From: Glossina fuscipes
Lineage: Eukaryota; Arthropoda; Insecta; Diptera; Glossinidae
DNA: 64,000 nt
NCBI RefSeq assembly: GCF_014805625.2
Contig: NW_023998493.1
Location: 2,431,722-2,495,721 of the forward strand
Direction: 5' to 3'
Shown: positions 22,070 to 34,745 of the stretch, piece by piece
How the letters are laid out: every line of letters begins with the position of its first letter
Position numbering within the stretch: the first letter of the stretch is position 1
Program-made: the position numbers and the translations under genes
The notes under the pieces: generated by a model
What the model was told of the DNA's origin: nothing
What the model saw: the letters and a program-made list of their open reading frames with translations, nothing else
Databases searched by the model: none

Positions 22070-22997
22070 TAAATTAATGCAAAAAATAAAGAAAAAAAGA
22101 GTTAACAAAAATGGATATATGAAAAGTTAATACACAATCAAACTGGCACACAATGTGTCAAAGAGGCAGATGCTCTCCCAATCTTACTCCTATTGTTAAT
22201 ATGCACAACTAGCCCTATAACTGTGCACAACTGGCAACCAATAAATCAGTTCATGTTTAGAAACTTTCTTTTAAAGGAGATTATCGTATCAAAAAAGTGA
22301 AACAGGCATATAAAAGTCGTTCAAGATTTTACATACAATGCGGAATGGCAAAAAAAGATCGTAAAGCCTGCGGCACTGAGAGAGTCTAATTGGAGGATAA
22401 TGTGTAGAAAAGCGGGATGGAGCGTTTAAAGATAAGCTGACATCTGCCTTTACCAGCTTAAACACAAACAACATTCCTAACATGTGTCTTCTTTTCTCAA
22501 CCGATTTTCATGGAAAGAGTAAGGATGTAGTCCACTTTCTATACCTACAAATAGAATTTTTTGTCTTATCTAATTTCATTATTGACACTTTTACTGTACT
22601 TACTTACACTTTTATTGACACTCGATAACTTTCCATAACGTATTTCCATATAATAATTTTGTGCGGATGTCAATGACTGCTTCAGAACATTTATATCCAT
22701 TTAGATATAAACCGAAAATGTTAACCGACGTCGGTTAAGCCATTAGCAGAGTACGATTAAGCGAAATCCCGGAAGGATTTGCAATCCTTCAAATCGAAAT
22801 ATAGTTAAAATAGAATTATTTCAGACGGTTCTCAAAAATATTATAAACAAAACATGTCTTGAGCTAAAATTTGTTCTGAAAATATTTCTGTATTATATCA
22901 AATATGAGATGAAAGAAGCGAAACGTTAAATATAACTCCACATCTTTGTATTATTATCGGCTGAATGTGCGTACTTAGTGCGCCGATTATTGCCCCT
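22070..22997. other. AT-rich non-coding DNA
   Basis: No gene or element recognised. Confidence 0.5.
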
Positions 22998-23262
22998 CTA
23001 CAAATCCATAAAAAATGTTTCCGAAGAAAACTCTACACAATCTATATGTCGGTGCCAAAGTTACGGATCAAGATTTCACGTAATGCTAGTGTCATTTTTT
23101 CGCAGATATATCCTTTGGAATACACACACACTGAGTGACCCTTTGAATATTTTTCTTTGATTATTTCATACTGAAGAAATGTACAAAGATTCACAAAAAA
23201 TGTGTTCGAAGAAAACCTAATATAAATTATACATCGTTGTTAAAGTTATTATTCGCGGGTCA
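22998..23262. repeat. Degenerate direct repeat, about 182-bp spacing
   Basis: CTACAAATCCATAAAAAATG followed by TTCCGAAGAAAA (22998 on) recurs from about 23180 as TACAAAGATTCACAAAAAAT followed by TTCGAAGAAAA. Both continue with a TATA-TCG-TG-AAAGTTA pattern. Confidence 0.6.
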
Positions 23263-26200
23263 TTCCGTATTAGTTTTGTTCTGTAGCAATATCAAGTTAA
23301 GTCGTAGTCAAGTTTTTCAATCCCATATTTGACATAGTAGAACAAATTTTTCATTTAAATTTCACTAAATAAACTGTAAACTTAAACTCACGTCCGAAGC
23401 AGTGCGAAGGGGCGAAATTTCGTAGAAGTTTAATATTAAGTGTCTTGCACTCTACTGTTTCTTGTTTGTGCCTGGATACATTCGGTAGTATTGACTAATT
23501 AATCAATAAAACTCCATTTATTTGCGACCGATCAAAGAAACTTAAGAGTTTGGTGAAGTAAGATAACGTTGGCACGCGAAACAGAATGAATAGAGAAGAA
23601 GTTAAGAATAATATAACAATGAGGAAGATTTTTAATTAATTATGATAAACACGATGTAAATTTCATCATTTATGATAAACTAATAAGATCTTCAAATATC
23701 GCTTACCGCTTTTCTAATATAAGATACTATCTTTAGACTTAGCGCATTTCAAATTAATTCCCCTGAATTCTTCGCAGCGTCCTTTTTTTGAAGCTTCAAA
23801 TAAGTCGAGCTCTTCGCGGTAAATATTATTCTTGCTGCTTAATTACTAGGATAGTGTTGCAGATGGACTATGAATAATACAGGGGGCTCTAAGCGCATAT
23901 GCAGATTAAGTGAATGAGAGTCAACTATAAAACTTAATACCCACGCCTATTTGTGGGAACGAGCTGCGCATAATTTACGAAAAGTTATTTTAAAAACGAA
24001 TGAAACCATTACGATATAAGCAAAAACCTATGCATTCGAAACGAAAACGTGCGCAGGAGATCAAAAGTCATGATAAATTTATTTTGCCGAATGATAATAG
24101 CCACATGTAGCTTTGGAAATATTCATAGCAACAGGTCGGGATGTGCTACTGCGCTAGCTATGTTCCACTGGTATTAATCGCTCGCCTTTTTGAAGATTGC
24201 CCGTTAAAATGCTTTGCACGCGAAAGTAAGTTTTGCGAAGCAAGATGGGCAAAATCTAGACGATATCTTTTACCGGTCTCAGAGAATTTATTTGGACATC
24301 TGATGCATAGTGATTCATTCTGATTCGCAGGAAAGCAACACATTCAAAACTATCTATTTGGTCAAATTTTCGAATAAGCAAACCTGAACATACGGAAGCA
24401 AGTTCTGAATGATAAGCTTTCTTACGACTCTGTCCACGATTCTTTTTTTGCCTGTAATTTTAAGCACAGGACAAGTAACGAGGGAACTCGCTACAGTATA
24501 ATATACTGCAGTAATTTTTATCCAAAGGTTTCGCTATTGGCCAAACAAGCATCATGTATTAGCATTCCGTAGAAAGCGATTTAAATAAATTCCTATATAT
24601 TTTGTATAAAAATGTTGCTTGTTTGGTAATTTTGAAAAAAACTTGTATAGAATTGAGGAAAAAATATTTTTTACATCAATTTCCGGTACGGAATAGATTT
24701 AGGTGATCCTACCTGAGCACCTCTCAGTGCGGCAAGCGGAATGATTAATCACTAAACAAAACTTGAAACTTGTAAGAATTCATGTTGCAGGAAATTGGAA
24801 GTTGAGCAATTTTCATGAGCAGTAATTAAGATACTTAATAGTTAATAGGATACTGTTACGTACAGTGAACAAAACTTGTGCTTAGGAGTTAGATGATGTA
24901 ATAGAAAAGATGATGTAACGAAAAGAAATGTGCAATTTTCAATACTTTGTTGAAAAGATATGACGAATGCTCTGTAATCCTGAAAAAGCTTGTCTGTGCT
25001 GACCATTATGTTTCCTGTTAAGGCGTTTTATTTAACGTTTTATACCGGGGTGTCTAATTTTACGTCAAAGTATTAATTCATTTGTGCATGTATACGTTGC
25101 ATAACGTTAGGATACACGAGCTGATGTTGACTTTTACATGACAGTAACGAACATTGGGCGTACGCTTGCGTTTTCCTTTCAGATATTAAAATTTTTCAAA
25201 GCAAAGGTTTGTCAATTTTTACGCGACCAAAAGCTATTTTTATGTTATTTAATTAACAATTCAGCCACAATCGACATGTAGTATATTGTAGCACTTTCGA
25301 AAAAAGACAAAATATAACTGAATACAAATTTATGAGAAACCTTTGCTAGCTAATGAATTATTAATAGATCACAACAAAAAAAACATCTGTCCTTTCGAAT
25401 TGAAAAATCGAAATATTTTCTATGCGTGGACAAGTTTTTCTTAACAGTCTAACAGTTTAACACGATTTTAAAATAACACGGTTTACCAAGGAAAGCTTAT
25501 TTTACACGAATTTTTTGCCTTTGCAGGAATCTGGGATTAGAAAAAAATCTTTTCTACTTACAGACTGAATTTTCACTGTACACTAATTTGAATTTTTTTT
25601 TTTTTATTGTAATGAAAATAAATTGTTATTGCCTTCTGAGTATGTGATAACGATTTCATCATAACTTTTTTGCTCGGTTTTCCTAGAAAATATTTGCAGA
25701 TTTTTTTAAGCTGCAGACGATCTTTTAAGAAACGCATCAACAGTGTGGAAAAAAAATTTGGTGTACATTAATGATAAATAATTTAACTCATTCACAGAGA
25801 TTTAAAGTATGTCTTGAAAGCCCAGTTATTTTTTACAAAAAAGCTTCTTGTACAAGCACGAAATTATGAATCATTTTCTCGCTATGACAATCAATGCATT
25901 GGAATAACTTTTTTACACATACAGTAACTTTAAATAGTGACTTCAGTGACTTCACTTGAAGTCAAGTTCTTGAAGTACATAACGAATTGATCTACCAACA
26001 GACCTTTTGGATGTCAATCTTGAATATTTAAGAGATTATTTAAGATGTTGAAAAAAATGAAAAAAAGAAACTACAAGACAGCATTGCTTCTTAATATTTA
26101 CTGGCTTGACTGACTAACTTTGAGTTTGAAATTGAGAATTTCATTATGCGCTTATATATATCTTTTGACGAATGTACTTTGTAGGACAGTGTTTCAGGGA

Positions 26201-26559
26201 GAAGGAATTATACTACCCTCGCTATAATTACTTGTATGCAAATATTTTGGCATTCATTTGTTAGACATTTTTGATATTCAAATATTTGTATGCTTCACGT
26301 TCAAGTTTAAACTTGAAATCAGGAAAAACTTTGAAGTCACCAAATCTCTTGAATGAGGTGGCCGCCATATTATTTCGTACGTCGTGCTCGGTATTTCTCC
26401 CACAAACTACGTTGCAAATTTTATAAAAAAAATTTTTTTTCGCAATTGAAGTTTCTATCCGCATACATTTCCGCCAAAGCCCTGTTTGATTGCTTATCAT
26501 TTGATTGCAGAATAGCAATTTGTGCAAATGAATATGTGTAAACCTAAAGTTTGTCAAAT
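23263..26559. other. AT-rich non-coding DNA
   Basis: About 3.3 kb with no supported gene. Overlapping open frames on both strands at 24141-24343 are GC-richer but lack family features. Confidence 0.5.
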
Positions 26560-26930
26560 CTCACGCTTGGTAGAGCTGTGTTTTGCTATGTTAGAATTGC
26601 GTAAATTACAGTCGCCTTTGAAAAAATCGACAAAAAATTACAATCTTGAAGAGAGCGTCAAAATCAAATCCATCAATGAGAATCATTTTTATCTTGACGA
26701 CTTAATTAAACGACAAAATTTTCGCGTTTTAAATTCAGAAAATCCAAACGTGGTAGTTGAGCAGCGAATGCGACTTTGGCTGGAGGGATTGACATACCAT
26801 TCTTCTTCCAGAATGTTGGCCAGTTGGCCAGGTTGACGAAGAAAATTGATGTGATTCTTAAGACACTGCACTGCGAAGTTTTTATGCTTAGAAAAATTAT
26901 CTGAAAATATTTCGCGAAATTGGTTTTCTC
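26560..26930 (+). pseudogene. DDE transposase mid-fragment (IS630/Tc1-like)
   Basis: The frame at 26560-26836 contains ENHFYLDDLIKRQNFRVLNS and then ENPNVVVEQ. This is the region around the first catalytic Asp of a widespread insect transposase whose usual form is DEAHFxLNGYVNKQNxRxW. The Asp of DEAHF is Asn here (INENHF). About 26765 the homology shifts by one base to a frame with LAGGIDIPFFFQN, matching the usual AGGIIGPFFFxN. The C-terminal part is not here. It may be the same family as the minus-strand scrap at 18.6 kb. Confidence 0.6.
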
Positions 26931-27603
26931 TGCAGGATAAGGGTTTCACAGCAACAGCAAGCACCATTCCATGCACACTACTTTCCATTAGTATTTAAAG
27001 TATTTTCTGTGTTCGCCTATTGTCTTCACATTTAAGAGTTTATAAATGTTTGGATGCAACACACATTCTATTAAATTTACATTTTATATTCACTTAATTT
27101 TTATATTTAGATTTCATATTTTTCATTTTAATGTATTAATGGCCTTCCAACTATAAATATTAACGCACTTTGCTGCTGTACGTACTTGTCTGTTTGTTCG
27201 TTTATGCAGTTCTTTTAGTTACTGCCAACAAGTACTTGTTCTAGTTCAATCCAAAACGTGTTATCTTTTGTTTGTTTGCGTTTCATTTTCGGATGACATC
27301 GTTTTTAAAAAATACGATTTGAATATTGTTACAATGAGTCAAAATTTATTTGTATATTATTCTTCAACAATCCTAGTTTAATTTAAAATAATTATAATTT
27401 TTAAGCCCCAATAAAGTTTACTTTTATCATCTGCGTTGTGTTTTGATCCCTTTTTGTTTTTTGGTATTTTTTGGTTGCCTCTTTATGACAAGTGCCAAGG
27501 AGCAAAACATAAAGTCAAGCTGACTTAGTTTGGATGCAACATTCCATCTAAGCAGACTTTAACGTCAGTTATTTTCTTCTTCTTTTTTTTTTTATACAAT
27601 AAA
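26931..27603. other. AT-rich non-coding DNA
   Basis: No gene recognised. Confidence 0.5.
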
Positions 27604-27607
27604 TAAT

Positions 27608-27644
<37 letters not shown>

Positions 27645-27812
27645 AATTTAGCCAGAGAATAAATTCTAAGACTAAAGTCTTAAAGCACTAGCATCCAGGG
27701 CTATCGGCTTTTTATTAAAAATTCTACCGCACTTGAGGTTTGAACCCACGACTATTGAGTTACTGGTCGAGACTCTTGCCTACTCGGCCACTCAGGCGGA
27801 TGTAAATAATAT
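27604..27812 (-). mobile_element. tRNA-derived SINE, copy 2
   Basis: On the minus strand the same tRNA-like head as copy 1 begins near 27800, with A-box GTGGCCGAGTAGG and B-box GGTTCAAACCT. The same body follows: GCCGATAGCC, GCTAGTGC and TTTAGTCTTAGAATTTATTC. The tail is A-rich on the minus strand, seen as a run of about 30 T at 27611-27640, instead of (TAA)n. A short flanking repeat TAAATAATA appears on both sides. Confidence 0.88.
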
Positions 27813-28489
27813 TATAATGCGCAACTGTCATATACTCACGTGTAATTTCGTGACACCTCTTCTTTCATGGATTAGTTAGACTCTGTATTGTTCATCTAAA
27901 CAATTTTCTAACGTGTCCTTGGTGGCAATAAGACGTTTTATAAATTCTTAACTTTCGCTCAGCCTTCTTTCTTACCCTGTGCTCTTAGAATATGTAGTTT
28001 TAAAATCACAATGATTGTTTAAGGTTTGTTGGAATTATTGACTAAGCCTAGTTATTGTTAAGCCTTCGAATCACTTTTTAAATATTTTGCGCGAGAGGAA
28101 TCACAGTTCGCCCAAGCAGCCAAATAACAGCAGTAAGAACTTCTATTTGTTTTCATCACACTAAGTTCTAACATCTTTTTTTATTTCATTTCATTGCATT
28201 TTTATAAACGATATTTTCACCTTACTCCACTCGTATTCTTGTACTTCTTTGTACCAACTCTATCAACCGTTTAGATTCTTTTCTAATAAAACTTTTCGGT
28301 TTTCATAAACGAAAATTTAAAATTTAGTACATTTGAATAACAATTTACTAGTTTCTCGTTCCTGAAAACAGTTTTTGTCATAACGATCAACTATTTTTAC
28401 AAATTCGAAATGTATGTGTGCAGGTGCTGAACTTGAAAAGGTAATATCAATGGCAAATATACTATAGCTACTAACTGTCAAAGTACGTA
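27813..28489. other. AT-rich non-coding DNA
   Basis: No gene recognised. Confidence 0.5.
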
Positions 28490-28640
28490 TTTATTTTTTT
28501 ATACCCATCACCCATGGATGCGAGTATATATATTTGGTCAAAACGTTTGCAACACCCGGAAGAAAGCTTTAACAAACCCATAACGTACAGTAGTTAAACA
28601 AATTAGTTGAGTCGGTTTAGTTGGTTACTGTAATATTTGT
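28490..28640 (+). repeat. Dispersed fly-type repeat fragment
   Basis: Landmarks in order: TTTTTATACCCATCACCCAT, GAGTATATATATTTGGTCAA, GCAACACCCGGAAGAAAGC and GAGTCGGTTTAG. This is the same family as 6.2, 34.6, 54.0 and 62.2 kb. Confidence 0.55.
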
Positions 28641-31600
28641 TTTTTTTAACATTATGAGAAAATGAGGGTCTCTGGGAGGAGCGGAAAACTCGACGTAAAG
28701 TTTTATAAAAGTTTTACCATCCAATAAACGATGGATCAATTATTTACACTCACATTGGTAAGCGTGCTATCCTAAAAAATTGGACGGATGTAATTGACGA
28801 ACGTGAAAGTAGACGGGCGAGAAATGCTTATGATTGTTTTAACATGCCCGTTACTGCTTACAAAGTTTCGGATTTATTGGAATGGCCACGAGGATGATCC
28901 TTAACTTATATATTCATAGCATGTGTGTAGTTGATTTAGTTTTCCCATTCACCGACTTATCTGTTTCATCCGAACGTAGCTTCTTCCTGTGAGTTATTAA
29001 AAACAATTAACGAGAGTATCATATAGATTCCGTGCAAAATTATGCGCATCGCCAAGTGCTAACTACCTAAAAGTGTAAGAGAAGAAAAACAGAAGATTCC
29101 TATTGCAAGTTTTCTCCAACCATTCATTTAAATTAATTTAGTGCAATATTCGTTTTGATTGGACAACCTATCCGTCTACGATTTGTATACTCACGGAACT
29201 CTAGAACAACGAAAGAATTTGAATCGATTTGAGTGTGTCACATTATTCGTCTGTCTAACCGCATGTTACAATAAAAAACGAAAACCGATTTATTTATATT
29301 TTTATTTATTTATTGATTTGCTCTGCACATCCGGTAACTCTCCATTCTTTGACCATAAATAAAAAGTAAACCTGCTGTTTCCCCATGTAGATCTCACGCC
29401 GCCAAGTAGCGAGAAATTAAGTAATTTGGATCAGCTAGTGTTATATTCTTAGCCTTAGGAGCCTAAAAAGAGGTTAGAATTTGAAAGAAGAAGACAAAGC
29501 CAATAATGAATTGAATTTTATCTAAGAAAATAAAATAAAAATGGTAAATATAGACGGGCAAGGTGTAAATGTACTGATATAAATATAGATATAAAGATGT
29601 CTGAATGAATGATATTAATGGCCGCTAATTGTAAGGATTAGAAAAGAACAGTGGGAGTATCAAAAAAAAAAAAGAGAGGGTACGAACGGCACGTCTCAGA
29701 CCACGCAAATAGTCTCTGTAGAAACGTTCGGGTAGCTACCTCATCATTTTGTTTCTTACAATATTTATAACAAGTTGCAAGTCTGCAGTGACAGTTGCTT
29801 TAGGAAATCAAAAATTGCTGTTTGTGATGTAACCTGGAAACGCAGATTAATCAGTCGAATTTAAAAATCGTTTGCCCGAGTGTATGTACCTCAATACCGA
29901 GTGTATGTACCCAAGTTGGACTATCTCAATTTTTGGCACCGTAGGCCTTCCTAAGCCGCAAAAATGAATAAACAGGCAAATGAATCGCCTTAGAAAGTTG
30001 TTTTGTTGTTTCAATAAAGTTCAAATGGGGCCAAAGTGGAATACTGCAACAACAGTCAATAGTGGGCAGAAAACTGAAAACTTGTTCTATTATAGTTACT
30101 GCGATATTAATATAATACCAAGCTTATCGAGTGGCTTTTTTTTAAGTTTGAAGCGAGAGATAATACAAAAGCAAATTTCAAAAACTAAATATCCCGGAAA
30201 CTACGCACTTTTCAATTAAAAACTTTGCAGATATTTTTGCATGACTTAACATGTTTGAAAATATGTGGTCAAAACTACGTAATCATATATTGCGAGCAAA
30301 GCACGTTGTCCTTGGGTAAGAGTAAGAAAATCTCTTTTCCTCTTTCTTTTTTTTTAAATGATCTCTCACTGCCCAAATACAGGTTCATTTAGCTCAGTCA
30401 GCTAAGAAGCTAAGAAAGTCATACAATGAAATTTATATGTACTCGGTATTTGTTACCCGCTTGGAATACTTAAGCTTACCTATGTGGAGCATTTGTTTGT
30501 CATTCCACTTTTTTTTCGTAAAAGCTATTCAGGCAGTCAGCGAGTTCCCTTATGTGAGATTGTTGACGTTTAAGGAGAAATTGTATTTTTTATATCTCAA
30601 GATTCTAGTAAACATTAAAAAGGTTTTTTATTATCACAAAGATGCGATGTGAATATGAACATTAATTGACTGAGATAAACTGCAAATTGTGAAGATTTTA
30701 TTTTAAAAGTCAGATTGTAGTTGACATTAACTTTTAGACACGCAAAAAAAGCTTGATAAGCAAACACATTTTTAATAGCTCGTGATTATTATAATTAATT
30801 TCGTGACCTAGCCATGTTCACAATTGTGTTGAACTTTTAGATGAACTAGTTCAATATCTTATCCCGGATATAGTTTGTTTTTCAGGTGAAAGTTTTTTGT
30901 CCAACGAGAATTGCAAAGATTCAGATTTAATTTCAGCTAAGGATATGCGCACCAAAATCAAATTTTTCTGTTTTAAGTGTTCTAACGGTAGATAATACGT
31001 CGAGAGAGGCGCAAAAAGATATGATAAAATTGAAGTTGCAAGTTATGCTGATCGTGTGTGTGTACGTACCCTTGTAGAGTAGCCGATAGCAATTGCACTT
31101 CGATACCGATATTTAAAAGAAAATAAGGTTACCCTTTGATGTAAAAGTAAAACATCGCCAATCTGCTAAAGGGTTCGTTAAATGGATTAATTGTATGCAC
31201 AATCGGTTTTGTGGGGTAAGCAATCGTTTCTTTAACAATTCCGTTAAATTTTACGCAATATGTTTACGATTTAAGATGTTCAGAAATATCAGCATTTGCG
31301 TGATTATTTGAAAATATATTTAAAAATAACATTTTTCTTTAAAATAATTTTTTATAAAATACTTCAACAATTCTGAAAAGTTGCAATGTTTTTTATGTAA
31401 TACAAATGTTTCAATTTAATATGAGTCAGATGGAAAGAAGTAGAACGTTGTTTGTAAAGCAACTGCTTCATTAATACGTGTAAGTGCAGGGAAGTGTTTT
31501 TTACATTCCATGCAAATGGCTTTCTATTTCACACTTGCATACTTCCTGTGATGAAAGTAAATGTTAAGCTGCCCTTAACATCAATCCTTTCACGGTAGTT

Positions 31601-33469
31601 CATTATGAGACTTACTCATTTGTCGCGTTTGACTTTTCTCTGCTTTGGCTTTCTTCCTTTGCCGATTTGTTTCTTCTTTTCCATAAGGTAGCATATAGCA
31701 CCTTATATATAAAAGTGCGATTCAAATTTACTTTACACCTTGGACTGCTAACCGGCGGATGTTATTAGGAATCCATTTCAAGGTTAGTAATCACCATTAA
31801 AAGATTGATTCCACACGTTTTCTTTTTTACATGTTATACTACAGTTCAGTACTGTAAACAGCTTTGCAGGGAACTCTAGTTGCAACCCCTCTGAAAGGAA
31901 TAGTCAATATATTATGCAAAATATAGGGACAGTTGCATACGCACGTAAACAGCAAGACCGCAAACCATAGTTGAAGATATAGCCAGATCCACGTTCAAAC
32001 GGGAACAGTTGGCAGCCTTGTGGCGACAACATGTGATTATTAATTAATTTTTATTTTAAAATTTTAGTTAATGTGCCATATATTTTTAACGTTCACGTAA
32101 CCATCCTGAAAATCTATAAACTTTTAATTTTTCTTTGAAAAAAGTTTCGAAAACCATTACTTCCATCAATTTGACGTGTAGCTTCATTGTAGATATTAAG
32201 TCAAAATTCTCTATGGACACTGTGCTGACGACAAATTTTCGTCATTAAATATGCCTTAAACTCTTATATGTGTTGAGATGCAAAATAGATCCAAATTCGT
32301 TATTGTTAATCTGCATTCGGTTAAGTTTTGTGTCAAATTATTATGGTTAATGAATTTTCATCACGAATTATTGAAACTATTAAGGTATTTTCCCCTATTG
32401 CTAAGTGACCTTTGTCAAAAATTTCTACAAATTACGTTAAGTTTTCCTATAACGACTTATAAAAATGTAGCGTTATATTGGAAGTGGGGAAGCAAGGGGA
32501 CCTATCCAAACCATTTCCATTAGCATTCATGCCCGGGTCAAAAGATGTTACTGCCACATATTTCATCAAAGTACCTCGAAAATGTCGATCTGCAGATTGA
32601 ATAGAAGATGGACAGCCTTCAGGCGGACAGACGGTATAATGAACGGTAAATCTGCCTCAAATCCTTCATGGTATTACAACCGTTCGCACAACTTTAATAT
32701 ACGCTTTACCTTAAGTAGTGCAGGGTAAAATTAAACGTTTTTACTATACAATACGGAGTACTATTACTTAGCGACTTTTGTCGAAAAGTTTTCAAAATTG
32801 AAATATTTTCCAAGTACCGCCTTTTCAAAACAACACGTTTTATGGGGAGTGGTCGCAATAATGGACCCAACCACTCTCAATAGTGTTCGTTGCCCTTGAC
32901 TCGAAGCACGTCAGTGCATCAAATTTCATCAAAAATGCAATGTTTAGATTAAAGAAATATATGCTTGGACAGAGGGGTAGATGTATAAGCGAACAAACGG
33001 AGTTTTGTTTCCCTGTTCAGATAATGAAATAATTCTAAATCGATTAGTCTGTTTAGAATGTAATTAGAAGTTCTTCTACTCTTAGCACCGCAACAGCTAA
33101 CCGCACTCGGTTAAATTAAACAGAAAGTAAGTGAAGCATAAATCTGGATATGTATACATGTATTGGCTAGTAGGAGTAAGTAAATCGGAGATATCTTCTG
33201 ATTTATATAGAAAACTTTTAATAAGTTTAATATAAATTAGATAAGTTGCAGAGGTAACCTGTCTAAGCATAAAGCAAATGAAATGGTTGGATCCTAAATC
33301 GTAAGAATTAAACCAAATCAATAAAAGTTGTGAGAACTACACGAAGAGTTAATACGCATCGTGAGGAATCATATAAACATATGTGAGGTTGTGGCCCTTA
33401 TTCACGCGGACGAAACATAAGATTTACGGTAGGTGAGAGGTTACCGCGACAGTAACCTGGTTCTAGGTC
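28641..33469. other. AT-rich non-coding DNA
   Basis: Nearly 5 kb without a supportable gene. Two stretches at about 32440-32720 and 32850-33000 share a TGCAGGGTAAAAT / TTTCATCAAA-like texture of eroded dispersed repeats. Confidence 0.45.
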
Positions 33470-33570
33470 TCGATTTCAATGAAGCCCTGGAGAATACAAA
33501 TTTACTTGAGAGAAGAACTCTTCTGAGTTGCCGGTGAATAAATTCGGGCGAAAATTCGTTCCTTACGACT
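33470..33570 (+). repeat. Dispersed repeat, partner of 19905-20010
   Basis: A diverged same-strand match to the segment near 19.9 kb, sharing GAATACAAATTT, CTTGAGAGAAGAACTCTTCT-like and CCGGTGAATA blocks. Confidence 0.45.
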
Positions 33571-34549
33571 TCAATAATAAGAAATTTCGAAAAACTGTGG
33601 GAATAAAGCCACCAAGCTTTGGTTTATTATATGAATACCTCGTAAATCAATTTCGTAAATTTTCAGTTATTGGCCAATTAAGCTTAGATTACCTGTATCT
33701 GTTGGTTTTCATTTCTTATAAAATAATGTAGAATGCGGACCGACATATTAAATCATATAATATACGAAGTTCTAAAACAAAATGCACATATAATAAATTT
33801 CAAATTTAAAACAAAATTAATTTCTTTTTCCGTGGCTTCCCCTTTTTTTTTGTTTTTGTTTTATTTGTTTGCACCCACATAACACCAAGTGATTTGTCAA
33901 CCCCCATAAAGTTTCGCAAAAGTTGACAAAGTTGGAGTCTCATGCTCAAATAGGATTAACGCGTCATTGTGTTTTCTCCCCAAGCGTTGTGTGTACATTA
34001 ATGATGGAGAAATGTTATTTCACAAAGGCAATCAAGGCAATCATATTCGTATGAGAGAGAACTAAGCGCACAGAATCATCAGCAAGTACTTCAAAATAAA
34101 AACTCTAATGCTAATTATGTACGGCGATAGCTAGATTTCATTTTCGAATTTTTGACTTCACGTATGCACAATAGCCGCGACAGACATTCCCTCCTATCTA
34201 AAGCTAAAGCTTGTGTATTGCGTTCGTATTGGTTTTTCATTGTCGATATTGATTATTCAGACCTGCATATTTAAGAGAAAACATGTGCAAATAGAAAACA
34301 AAATAAATTTTAAATCTGTGAAAGGTAAATGAAATAATTTTTCTTCATTATGGTAAAAGTCAGCATTACCTCAATTTGTTGTTTCGTAATTGACCTGCAA
34401 GTACCAGTAATAATTACTGGAATGAATTTAGTCAGAAGGACTAGCATAAAGTTTCTCGAGTTAATGTTAAATCGTTTGTGATACTGCTTAGCTGTGCACG
34501 TGCACACTTCACTGATCACTTTTCTTGAAGCAACGTGGCTCGTTTATTT
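33571..34549. other. AT-rich non-coding DNA
   Basis: No gene recognised. Confidence 0.5.
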
Positions 34550-34745
34550 CATTCTTTCATTTATATACCCAGGGCGGATGTATCGCTCCTACCAAATATT
34601 ATACTATGGCAACATTTAGTTTTTTTTTCAATACCTTTTGTAATGCGCAGAAACAAGCTTCAAAACCTCATAAAGCATATAAATTCGTAATGGCCAGTTG
34701 CACGTTTTGAATCCGTTTACCCAATTGTATAGTATCTGTGGTAAC
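34550..34745 (+). repeat. Dispersed fly-type repeat fragment
   Basis: It has TTTATATACCCAGGGCGGAT, CAGAAACAAGCTTCAAAACC and CATAAAGCATATAAATTCGT in the order seen at 53.95-54.13 kb. Confidence 0.5.

Noticed and set aside
24141..24343. Overlapping open frames on both strands in a slightly GC-richer patch
   Set aside because: Neither translation resembles a family and no splice context supports them.
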